Shown in pieces: positions 44,596-54,960 of a DNA stretch of 64,000 bases. Within the stretch, counting starts at the first letter, position 1; every line of letters begins with the position of its first letter. Source of the stretch: Muraenolepis orangiensis. Lineage: Eukaryota > Chordata > Actinopteri > Gadiformes > Muraenolepididae. The stretch lies in contig CM051005.1 of the NCBI GenBank assembly GCA_027704905.1, positions 32,404,358-32,468,357 on the forward strand, written 5' to 3'. Below the pieces are notes generated by a model that was not told the origin of the DNA, ran no database searches, and saw only the letters and a list, made by a program, of their open reading frames with translations. The position numbers and the translations under genes were made by a program.

Positions 44596-45495
44596 TGTTA
44601 AACTCTTTAGGAGCAAAGAGAGCCAAATGTATTTTATTGACTCAAAATTACATGTATTATTTATCCAAAACAAATGGTATAATTTAAATGCCCCCTAAAT
44701 GATAAAATGTACTCCTTGCAACTATTTTCAAAGTAAATTGAAATTAAATGAACTTTAGGAGTAAAGAAATAATAATTTATATCAGGCATCTACGCGGGCG
44801 ACTGGTTTTACCGTCTGGCATCTATGTGGGCAGCCCCAGAGGGCTTAAATTGAAACCCCAGCTCATTCAGGTAGTGCATTTTGCTCAGGGAGTTGGCTGC
44901 ATTCAGACCAGGAACGTGATAGCCCAATGGTATGTTTACATTCGCCTTCCCTGCTTGCTTTATGTGTTTTGCTTGCTTTATGTTCATGTGCTTTGCTTAT
45001 GTTAGCTGTTAGCTCCCTAGCATGTTAGCTAGCATGTTAGCATGTTAGCTCTGATCAGCATGGAATGTTTGTAACGGTGCACCCTGGGAAATGGTGTTCC
45101 TGCGGTCTGTAGTGTATACGTGGGCTGTAGGCCTGCAATGTTTGACATTACAATAGTTTGAATATATTGTTTGAACATTTTGATGCATGACATTCATCAC
45201 ATGGTTAAGTTTAAAGAATAATGTTGATTATTGGTAAATGCTGAATGAATGTTCTTAATGGAAATGCATTTGGTAATTGTTTATTTGAATGAACTGATAT
45301 TATTATAGCCTATGTTATGTTGATGTTGAAACATTTCCTTTCATACCATTTCAGGTTTATAACCTGCTATTGTGACAACCATTTGTCAACCAAATAAACG
45401 ACAAACTGAGGTCAAAGAAAAGTCACAGAGTTATATCCTTCCTTGATCACGTTGCCTGAGCCCTTCAAGTGGGGAAAACAAGAACAAACTTGACA
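44596..45495 (+). repeat. BEL-1 middle LTR (900 bp)
   Basis: Full-length relative to the 5' LTR. It includes a run of GTTAGC/AGCATG words at about 45000-45060 and AAATAAACGAC at about 45393. It serves as the 3' LTR of copy 1 and the 5' LTR of copy 2, and is probably the recombinant LTR of the duplication. Confidence 0.9.
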
Positions 45496-47317
45496 GTTAT
45501 AAACCACGGGCCCAAGCGTCCAGCCGAATCTGCCCCGAATAGTGTTGCCCGGAAGAGGAGCGCCACGGAGGGAGGGAAAGGTCCAACGGACCCCCTGCCA
45601 GTGTCGGAGAAACCTTGGGCAGCTCTAAGAAAGGGGGATGGATTCCGTTGTGCTGGAATCCCTAAAGGGAAAGCGCTCGGTCGCGCAGACTGCCTTCAGT
45701 AAGAGGACCAACAAGCTGGCTCTTACGATTCACCTGCTCGAGGAGAGGAATCTCATTGAGGAGTTATATGGCCTTGTTGTGGACTTTGGTAGGGTCAGCG
45801 ACACAGGGGCTGAATACGTCGATGCTCTCGAAATGGAGGCGGAGGAAAACGACGATCCCCAGGTGAAAGAAGAAGTCGAGCGCATAAAAGCGAAAACAAC
45901 AAAGTGCTCAACCCGATACGAAGAAATGCTTACACTCACGAAAGAAGCACTATGGTCCAGATTCGCTGAAGAGGACATCAGATTGTGTGCCGAGAAAGCG
46001 GAAAAAAAGTGGGCTGAGGTAGAAGCGCTGGATTTGAAGGAGTTACTTGCGGAGGACTTTGATGTGCAGAGAGAGAGCCTGGGCGAGAAAATCCACAGGT
46101 TCGGGCAGAAAATGGCTGCTTGGGAAGGTCTTGTCTCCAGCACCAAGACAAAGGAGCTTAAAAAGCAAGAAGACGGGCTAAGAGACTTACAGAGTGACTG
46201 GGAGCGGAAATGGCGGCGGATGAACCTGAAGTCACGAAAGGGCTTTGCTTGGAGCCAGGATGAGGAGGAGGAGGAGGAGGAGGAGGAGAGGAAGAGGAGA
46301 GGTTAAAGGCTGAAGTGCCGGCCCATCCAGATCCGCTTGGATCCATTAGAGATGATCAACCTCTCTTTCTCAGTGAGCCTCCCGGTGTCAAGCAGGAAAT
46401 CGCTGCAGGTCATGTAAACCCGCTCGGTCTGTCGGGGCCACTTCCAAGAAGTTCTGGAGCCGGTATCCAGTCTCTGGCTGGGACCAGCGCTGCACCAAGT
46501 GTTGCAGGCACACCGCTAGGGTACCCAAATGCTCCACAAGGCGTCTTTCCTTATATGCAACCCAGAGTCCAGTTTCCACTCGAGAGAGCACGCCTCCCCA
46601 CATTTTCTGGGGACATGGTCGATTATTACCGGTGGAAGCGAGTGGGAGGAGCTCGAGCTGCTTGGGAACCCGCAGAGGACTTTTGGAGTGACAAGGTTCC
46701 ACCTTCTTGCAAGCCTGAGTGAGAAGGTGAAAAGGGACCTAGTCCTATCTAGCTGCAAGTCTGCAGATGATATGTTCAATCGCCTTGCCAACAGGTATGG
46801 GAATAAAGCTAAGATCGTCCAGCTGATCGCAAGTGAGGTCCAGGGCCTACCCCCCGTGAAGGAAAACAACCCAAGGAAGCTATTGAACTGATCCAGGCAG
46901 TGGAGAGGGCTCTAAATAATCTCCTGATTTTAGGAGAAGAGGACGTTATAAAGAACCGTTTGGTCGCTCAGTCCCTAGCAATGTTCCCTCTAAGCTGCGC
47001 GCTTGGGCAATCGCGCACTGCTCGCACATTCTCAGCGCACAAGAAAATCTATGCAGCGCATAAAATAAAATTCAACATAAACGTATTAATTAATATCTAA
47101 TATTAGTCCTAATCTTATCTAATCAATTAAACCAATAATAATAATAATAATTTTGTTTTCTGTACTATTTTGCAACGTAACTCAGTGAGTGACAGGTGTC
47201 CAGCCAATGATACGATTCGGTTCACTTACGCTACGCAGCCAATCATAGCATTGACACTATTGCCCTGCCCATTCGCGCCGTGCAGGTTAGCTAGCTAACA
47301 ACAGTGCGGCGGAGTTA

Positions 47318-50300
47318 CATTTACATTTACATTTAGGGCATTTGGCAGACGCTTTTATCCAAAGCGACTTACAAGGTGTACATTAGTTGAAGCAGACAAT
47401 AGCATAACACTGGGGTACGCAAACATATAAATACAGCAGTTCACAAGTATTCATATTGACAAGATGAATAACACAATTTCGTACTGCTAGGTCACCTGCT
47501 TAAGTAGCTGTGATAAGAGCGTGTTAACAACATTAAGGACATACACTTGCTAACATATACAACATGCTAAGAGCTATTAATGTCAGGACTTAAGCAAGTT
47601 TAGGGGTTTCACAAAGGAGAGTCCAGGTGGACTCTGAACAGGTGGGTCTTGAGTCTCTTGCGGAAGCTGGCGAGGGACTCTGCCGTCCTGACATGAGACG
47701 GGAGTTCATTCCACCACTGTGGGGCCAGAGCCGTGAAGAGCTGGGTTTTGGACGAGCGATGTTTGGTTGACCTTAGTGAAGGTCGAACAAGTCGCCTGGC
47801 AGAAGTTGAGCGGAGCGCTCTGGCTGGGATGTAGGGTTTGACCAACGCCTGGAGGTAGGCCGGGGCAGTTCCATTGACTGCCCTAAAGGTCAGCACCAGA
47901 ATCTTGAATTTGATGCGAGCATTTACCGGAAGCCAGTGGAGTTCGCGGAAGAGAGGGGTCACGTGGGAGAATTTCGGTAGGTTGAATACCAGGCGTGCTG
48001 CTGCGTTCTGGATGCGTTGGAGGGGCTTGGTTGCAGAGGCGGGGAGTCCCGCCAGGAGAGAGTTGCAGTAGTCGAGGCGGGTGATGACGAGCGCTTGGAC
48101 CAGGATCTGGGCCGCTTCACGTGTGAGGAAGGGCCGGATCCTGCGGATGTTGTAGAGGGCAATTCTGCAAGATCGGGCCACCGCGGTGACGTTGGCATTG
48201 CAGGACAGCTGGTCATCTACCACCACACCAAGGTCTCTTGTTGTGGTTGAGGGGGAGACTTGGGTGTTCTCGATGGTGACCAGTAGGTCCATCTGAGGGC
48301 AGTCTTTCCCCGGTATGAAGAGGAGCTCAGTCTTGTCAAGGTTGAGCTTCAGGTGGTTGGCGGCTGTCCATCTGCTGATGTCGGCCAGGCATTTCGAGAT
48401 GCGTGTTGCTATTTGGGTTTCTGAGGGGGGAAAGGAGAGAAACAGTTGAGTGTCATCCGCATAGCAGTGATAGGAGAAGCCATGAGATGCGATTACAGAG
48501 CCTAGCGATTTAGTGTAAAGAGAAAACAGAAGGGGTCCCAATACTGAGCCTTGAGGAACTCCGGTGTCCAGGGTGCAGGGTTTGGACAGGGAACCGTTCC
48601 ATGTGACCTGATAAGTCCGATCTGCAAGGTAGGAGGTGAACCAGGATAACGCAGTTCCAGCGATTCCAAGCTCGGCGAGAGTGGAGAGGAGGATCTGGTG
48701 GTTCACTGTGTCGAACGCCGCAGACAGGTCGAGAAGGATCAGTACCGATGACAGGGACGAGCTTCTGGCATCACGAAGAGACTCTGTCACTGCGAGCAGT
48801 GCCGTCTCCGTGGAGTGCGCAGCCTTGAAGCCTGACTGGTGAGGGTCGAGGAGGTTGTTCTGGGAGAGATAGGAAGAAAGTTGTGAGGAGACAGCCCGTT
48901 CAAGGGTTTTGGACAGGAATGATAGGAGAGATACCGGTCTGTAGTTTTGGACATCAGTGATGTCTAGGGATGGTTTCTTGAGGAGCGGCTTGATTCTGGC
49001 AGTCTTGAAGGCTGCCGGAAACAGGCCTGCCTCAAGGGAGATGTTGATTTGGGATGTAAGGAAGGGAAGGATATCGCCCGAGATGTCCTGGAGAAGAGAG
49101 GAAGGGATTGGGTCGAGGGGGCAGGTGGTAGGGTGGTTAGATGTCACCAGTTTGTTAACTTCATCGGGGGAGAGGGGGTTGAAGCAGGTAAGGTTAGTGG
49201 GGGTGGGAGAGGAGGGAGGGAGGAAAGCGGTGGGGGTGAAGGAGGAGGTAATGTCGTTCACCTTCTTCGTAAAGAAGGTGACAAAGTCATCAGCTGAGAG
49301 GGAGGAGGGAGGGGGAGGGGAGGGGGGGTTGAGGAGGGAAGAGAACATGGAGAAAAGTTTCCTTGGGTTAGAGGCAGAAGAGTTTATTTTTGTACGGTAG
49401 AAGGCAGATTTAGCAGCCGATACCGTGGAGGTGAAACCAGCGAGGAGACGGAGGTAGTGAGCGAGGTCATCAGAGGAGTCCGATTTCCTCCATTTTCTCT
49501 CGGCCGCCCGTAGCTCTGCTCTACAAGCCCGCAGAGGTTCGGACAGCCAAGGAGGTGGAGGAGAGGCTCGTGCTGGTCTGGAGGTGAGAGGACAGAGAGA
49601 GTCGAAGGAGGAGGAGAGAGAGGAAGTCAGAGTGGAGGAGGCTTCCTCCACCGACAAGAGAGAGAATTGTTGGTGGGATGGTAGTGAGGATAGGACAGAT
49701 GCGGAGAAAGAAGAGGGAGAGAGAGTTTTCAGGTTACTACGGAAGGTAACAATGTGGGGAGTAGTGGGTAGGGAGGTGGGGGATTTGAGAGGGAGAGAGA
49801 AAGCAACAAAATGGTGATCAGAGACAGGGAGGGGTGTGACCGAGATCACCGAGGTGGTACAGGATCTTGTGAAGACAAGATCCAGTTGGTTCCCAGCTCT
49901 GTGGGTAGGGGGAGAAGGAGTGAGTGTTAGACCGAATATGGCAAAAAAGTTAATGAATTCAGGAGATTGTAACTTATCCGACTGGATGTTGAAGTCACCC
50001 AGAACCACGAGTGGGGTGCCGTCCTCAGGAAAGCAGCTGAGGAGGGCGTCCATCTCGTCAAAGAAGTCACCAAGAGGGCCCGGTGGTCGGTAAATTACGG
50101 CAATGTTGAGCCTAGTTGGGATTGTAACAGAAACAGCATGAAATTCGAGTGCCGATCTGGTCAGATGACCCAGAGGGAGTACCTGATATGACCAGTTTGG
50201 AGAGACTAGGAGTCCCGTTCCTCCACCACGCCCAGAGGGTCGGGGGGTGTGGGTGAAGGAGTAGGTCGCGGAGAGAGCAGCTGCGGTAGCCGTGTTCTCA

Positions 50301-50580
50301 GGGGTGATCCAGGTCTCGGTGAGAGCCAGGAAGTGGAGAGACTGGAGTGCGGCGTAGGCCAGAATGGTTTCTGTCTTCTTGACCGACGATTGGCAATTCC
50401 AGAGTCCCCCTTTCACCACAAGATCTGTGAAGGTAGAAATAGTAGGATAGAGGAGATTGGAAGGGTTGCGGCGTCGAGAGGGAGAGGCTCGATGCCATCT
50501 ATTGCGGGAGGATGTCCAGACTACAATGGAATGACGACACATAGCAAGGGTAGGGGGACTAGATTTGGCTAAGTAGGACT
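47318..50580 (-). mobile_element. L2-clade LINE nested in the hAT
   Basis: Coding on the - strand. The 3' tail on that strand reads AAGTCGCTTTGGATAAAAGC + GTCTGCCAAATGCCCTAAATG and ends in ATGTAA repeats, typical of L2/UnaL2-type fish LINEs. The ORF reaches 50542. The 5' limit is approximate (the hAT repeat array begins at about 50716), and no target duplication was found. Confidence 0.88.
47609..50542 (-). CDS. L2 LINE ORF2 protein, 977 aa: endonuclease and reverse transcriptase
   Basis: Uninterrupted frame. An APE-type endonuclease spans about 40-250 (GLWNCQS, LTETWI, LGDFNIQ at 181-187, SDHH at 241-244). RT motifs follow: NYRPVSLLS at 533, LDLSAAFDTVNH at about 604-615, GVPQGSVLGP at 661-670 and the YADD active site at 694-697. 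After RT it continues through LDYCNSLLAGLP (about 823) and the conserved end (HWLPVNARIKFKILVLTFRA) to SPL and a stop. The length is as expected for L2 ORF2, and no inactivating change is visible. Any ORF1 is not seen. The 11.5-13.3 kb fragment is a relative. Confidence 0.93.
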   Translation of the reverse strand: MCRHSIVVWTSSRNRWHRASPSRRRNPSNLLYPTISTFTDLVVKGGLWNCQSSVKKTETILAYAALQSLHFLALTETWITPENTATAAALSATYSFTHTPRPSGRGGGTGLLVSPNWSYQVLPLGHLTRSALEFHAVSVTIPTRLNIAVIYRPPGPLGDFFDEMDALLSCFPEDGTPLVVLGDFNIQSDKLQSPEFINFFAIFGLTLTPSPPTHRAGNQLDLVFTRSCTTSVISVTPLPVSDHHFVAFSLPLKSPTSLPTTPHIVTFRSNLKTLSPSSFSASVLSSLPSHQQFSLLSVEEASSTLTSSLSSSFDSLCPLTSRPARASPPPPWLSEPLRACRAELRAAERKWRKSDSSDDLAHYLRLLAGFTSTVSAAKSAFYRTKINSSASNPRKLFSMFSSLLNPPSPPPPSSLSADDFVTFFTKKVNDITSSFTPTAFLPPSSPTPTNLTCFNPLSPDEVNKLVTSNHPTTCPLDPIPSSLLQDISGDILPFLTSQINISLEAGLFPAAFKTARIKPLLKKPSLDITDVQNYRPVSLLSFLSKTLERAVSSQLSSYLSQNNLLDPHQSGFKAAHSTETALLAVTESLRDARSSSLSSVLILLDLSAAFDTVNHQILLSTLAELGIAGTALSWFTSYLADRTYQVTWNGSLSKPCTLDTGVPQGSVLGPLLFSLYTKSLGSVIASHGFSYHCYADDTQLFLSFPPSETQIATRISKCLADISRWTAANHLKLNLDKTELLFIPGKDCPQMDLLVTIENTQVSPSTTTRDLGVVVDDQLSCNANVTAVARSCRIALYNIRRIRPFLTREAAQILVQALVITRLDYCNSLLAGLPASATKPLQRIQNAAARLVFNLPKFSHVTPLFRELHWLPVNARIKFKILVLTFRAVNGTAPAYLQALVKPYIPARALRSTSARRLVRPSLRSTKHRSSKTQLFTALAPQWWNELPSHVRTAESLASFRKRLKTHLFRVHLDSPL

Positions 50581-50715
50581 AACTCCCTAGACAGACTCCG
50601 GTAGAACGACTCCTTGGTCTTTGTTCTGGGTCTTAGTTCCTGGGGCCTGACGCTAAATGCTGACGCTAACAAACTACTTCTATGTTAATAGCCTATGCGA
50701 TAGGGAGAGAGACTC

Positions 50716-51767
50716 ATGCAGGGTTAGGCTCCTCCCTGTCGTTAACTCTATTGACTATGGCTGTATGGGCCAGACTGGGTGATTATCTTAGCACAACAAT
50801 AGGCCTGTACACCTCACTTACTATGTACAGGTAGCTAGCTTTGAGAAAAGGGTTCTACAATTTTATCAACACAAATAACAACAAGAACAACAATAAATCG
50901 TATGTCTACTTACCCACAGCAGAATACTATGTAGCCTGCTTCAACAACAAAAATGTACAAGGGGATCCTAGGTGAATCCACTGCTTATATGCAGGGTTAG
51001 GCTCCTCCCTGTCGTTAACTCTATTGACTATGGCTGTATGGGCCAGACTGGGTGATTATCTTAGCACAACAATAGGCCTGTACACCTCACTTACTATGTA
51101 CAGGTAGCTAGCTTTGAGAAAAGGGTTCTACAATTTTATCAACACAAATAACAACAAGAACAACAATAAATCGTATGTCTACTTACCCACAGCAGAATAC
51201 TATGTAGCCTGCTTCAACAACAAAAATGTACAAGGGGATCCTAGGTGAATCCACTGCTTATATGCAGGGTTAGGCTCCTCCCTGTCGTTAACTCTATTGA
51301 CTATGGCTGTATGGGCCAGACTGGGTGATTATCTTAGCACAACAATAGGCCTGTACACCTCACTTACTATGTACAGGTAGCTAGCTTTGAGAAAAGGGTT
51401 CTACAATTTTATCAACACAAATAACAACAAGAACAACAATAAATCGTATGTCTACTTACCCACAGCAGAATACTATGTAGCCTGCTTCAACAACAAAAAT
51501 GTACAAGGGGATCCTAGGTGAATCCACTGCTTATATGCAGGGTTAGGCTCCTCCCTGTCGTTAACTCTATTGACTATGGCTGTATGGGCCAGACTGGGTG
51601 ATTATCTTAGCACAACAATAGGCCTGTACACCTCACTTACTATGTACAGGTAGCTAGCTTTGAGAAAAGGGTTCTACAATTTTATCAACACAAATAACAA
51701 CAAGAACAACAATAAATCGTATGTCTACTTACCCACAGCAGAATACTATGTAGCCTGCTTCAACAAC
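50716..51767. repeat. 273-bp tandem repeat, about 3.85 units, inside the hAT
   Basis: GCAGGGTTAGGCTCCTCCCT recurs at 50718, 50991, 51264 and 51537, exactly 273 bp apart, and the units are almost identical. The last unit stops 30 bp before the transposase ATG. The array lies where the transposase promoter and 5' leader should be. Confidence 0.95.
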
Positions 51768-51798
51768 AGTTACGAGACGCAAATGCTAACCCCTTATC

Positions 51799-53792
51799 AT
51801 GGCGAAACGAACGGGCAGCGACACATCCACTCACCAAGCCATTGTAAAAAATAAATGTGGTTCTTTTAAGATGGAATGGCTGTCGGAGTATGTTCAAATA
51901 GAAGAACAAGCGGTGAAACTGGGTGAGATTTTTTCTTTTTCGAGTGAGAAGGGTCTACTCTGCAAAACATGCAGCGAAGCTAAAGTAGCAAATGAGTTTT
52001 CCGAGGGAAAAATGTGGAAATATGGAAGTTGGATTACCTCAAGCGTCACATTCAGCAGAAAAGTCATTTGAAAGCTGTTGGAATTGTACGAAGACTCAAG
52101 ATGGGACAGGGGATTGGTACATTATTGCAGGAAAACGCAAAAGACAGAGAGAAAAGGAACGAGCTGTCACACAAAACAAAATCTGACCCCAAGCAAGTTA
52201 AAGTTGTCATTGACAACATTTTACTAGCCATCAAAATGAATGCATCAATACTGTCAGTTCAACAAATCCACGATCACATGGCAAAGTATGTGAGTATACC
52301 AGAAAGCTGGCGAAGCAAAAACTATGCCTTTGAATTTGTGAACTCAATCAATGAGATAGTGCAGAATGAGACTATGTGCAGTGTTAAAAATGCACCCTGG
52401 CATACCCTGATAGTAGATGAGAGCACAGACATATCAGTACACAAAATGCTAGTCCTATATATTAAATACAGGAAGGAAAATTATGTTAACTATAAAACTG
52501 TGTTTGGTGGCATCATCCAGCTGACAGCATGCACTGCTCGGGATATTGTGCAGGCAATAACTCAGTTTTACTCCAAACATGGACTGGACCTGCAGAGAAT
52601 GGTGATGCTGACCTCCGATGGTGCCACAGTAATGCTAGGAAAACACAACGGAGTCGCGGCTTTGTTAAAGCGCCAAATACCACACCTAACCGAACAACAT
52701 TGTGTGGCCCATAGAGAGGACTTGGGCATTGATGATGCCTGGAAAAATGTACCTATGATGCGAGATGTGGAAACTCTTCTTAGAACTGTGTATTCCACTT
52801 TCTCTCGGTCCACTGTGAAGAGGGGCAAAATGGAGGACCTAGCAAAGATTCTTGATGAAGATACACTGTCATTCAGGCCTCTGAACGAAGTGCGATGGCT
52901 GTCGCGGCACCAAGCTGTCAATGCTGTTCTGAGGAACTACACTGTGCTTGAAGAATACTGCAAGAGAGAATCCAGTGATAACGGAGATCCAGTGGCAAAG
53001 TACTGCTACAAAAAGCTGAGTGATTCAAAGTTCAAGGTTACTGTCACTGCTCTGGGAGATGTTTTGGGTGAGCTAGCAAAACTCTGCCTCACTTTGCAAA
53101 GACGCAACCTGACTGTGATGGAAGGACATTGCTTTGCCAGAGCAAAGATTGAGAAGTTGCGTTCCCAATACTTGAAGCGGAAGGATGTACAGTGGAGTGA
53201 CCGTGTCAAAGAGGCAATGGGGACCTCATCAGCTGATGGCAGAAATACTGGTGAGATTACTCTTTTCATTAGTAAGCTCTGTGATCACATGGATGCTCGT
53301 TTTCCAGAGGATGAATTAAAGGAGTGGTCTGCATTTGACATTGAAGCACTGAGCTCAGACATCAGTTTTGACTATGGATCAGCAGACATTGCCACACTGG
53401 CAAAGAAGTATGAGGCCATTCTCCACCACCCACAGTCTATGGAGGCCATTAACAGTCAATATGCTGAATTCAAGTACATACTGAAGCAAAAACTTAAACA
53501 GGGGTCAATCAGCACATTCTCAGATATGGTTGCTGCAGCACTTAGATGTGAGGAGCTAAAGGAGATCTCACAGCTTGTGGATATTTGTGCTACATTTCAA
53601 GCTTCCAGTGCAGATTGTGAAAGAGGATTCAGTTTAATGAATCGTATCAAAACAGCATCCAGAAATCGTCTTGAAGTGGCACATTTGGACCAGCTGATGC
53701 GCATAAAGTCAAAGCAAGAAGCAGACGAAGCCATCAACCTGGACAAAGTGTACAACCATTGGAGAAGTGAGAAGGACAGACGTGAAAAATAA
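51799..53792 (+). pseudogene. hAT transposase with one frame break
   Basis: The ATG at 51799 starts MAKRTGSDTSTHQAIVKNK. A BED-like zinc finger begins with LLCKTCSEAK and its histidine half (LKRHIQQKSH) lies in another frame, so a small indel near 52020 splits the gene. From about 52014 the frame is open for 592 codons. It has the RNase H-like core with TLIVDESTDISVHKMLVLYI and VMLTSDGATVMLGKHNGVAA, then CVAHREDLGI, EVRWLSRHQAVNAVL and the C-terminal dimerisation motif (SSADCERGFSLMNRIKTASR, NRLEVAHLDQLMRI). The catalytic-domain landmarks are intact. The break could be real, or hide a small intron. The closest family by feel is ZNF862-like hAT proteins, but I cannot confirm that. Confidence 0.85.
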
Positions 53793-54960
53793 GGTAAAAT
53801 TTAAGTCAGATTTGTGCATATTCTAGTGACATTTATTAATATTTTTTGTTTATGGATATTAATCATTAAATTATGTTACTACTAGATAATTTATGGGTAG
53901 TAGAAATGATAATAAAAAACTGAGTTATTACATATTTTACAGAGTTACAGGAATTTACACTGTATCACAAGCTACAGCACACGTCATTGTGCAAAATGTG
54001 AATGTTTTAATGTGAACAAAATGTTATGTCTGAAAGGTGTATATGTATCATTTCCTCCAGAACAGGACCCTCACACAGGCCACAACAGGACCTCACACAG
54101 GCCAAAGCAAGACTCTTCCCATGGCCAAGCAGGACTCTCACATAAAACATACTACACATCTCATGAACAACAAGATTTTTGTCTTTTTCCTTTAAAGTTT
54201 GTCAAATCACTTATATTAAAAGTAAACTAGTGAAAATTGCTGCTGTAATTTGATTCTTTTAATAAGCCATGTAACTTGCTATGATCCAAGTTTTGAACTG
54301 GTGTGTGGCCACAGCACATCTGATGTTGCTCACAGTGGTCCTCAGTGTGCTCAGGGAGCTTGTGTGTATGCCCAGACACATGAAAAATTAGAGGGAACAT
54401 TGGTCCCTAGAAAGCAAACTGCCTAGCTCCCTAAAGAAGGAATGGATTGCTCACAAACATGAGCCCGCGAACGGGTTTGTTCCCCAGGACCACTTTGAGT
54501 GCTTGCTTCAATTCCTAAAAAAGCAGGAGGCAATCCTGGAGGAGCTTGACCAGCTAGAAGCAAGTCCTGGTGAGAAGAACTCCTCGGAGAAAAGCCTGGA
54601 TGACAAACCGGATAAGGGAGTGAGGAAATCCTTTTCCAGAGCCACTTCAGGCCAAAGAGGTCCTCAGACAAAGCAGCAGTAAAGCTCCTGCACCTGCTGC
54701 GGCGATGAGGCGCACCCTGGCAAGCTCTTTGCATGCAGAACCTTCAAAGAGTTGGACCTGGCGAAGAAAAAGGCTCATGTAAGGGCTCATGGCACATGCT
54801 ATCGGTGTTTGAGCATCCACCCAAGGGATGGCCGTTGTAACCAAGGGTTCCTCTGCGGCAAATCAGGCTGTAGGAAAGAGGAGCCGCCGCACAACTACCT
54901 GCTCTGCCCAAGGCCCACTATAGGAAGGAGAGCGGCTGTGAGGGGCAAGGTGGCTCCAAG

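Larger units (their letters stand above)
46979..54402 (+). mobile_element. hAT DNA transposon in BEL-1 copy 2
   Basis: Perfect 15-bp terminal inverted repeats CAATGTTCCCTCTAA (46979-46993 and 54388-54402) are flanked by the 8-bp duplication GTCCCTAG (46971-46978 and 54403-54410), the hallmark of hAT elements. It holds a transposase frame at 51799-53792, a nested L2 LINE at about 47318-50580 and a 273-bp tandem array. The copy 1 sequence gives the empty site (CTCAGTCACTAGAAAGC). Confidence 0.95.
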
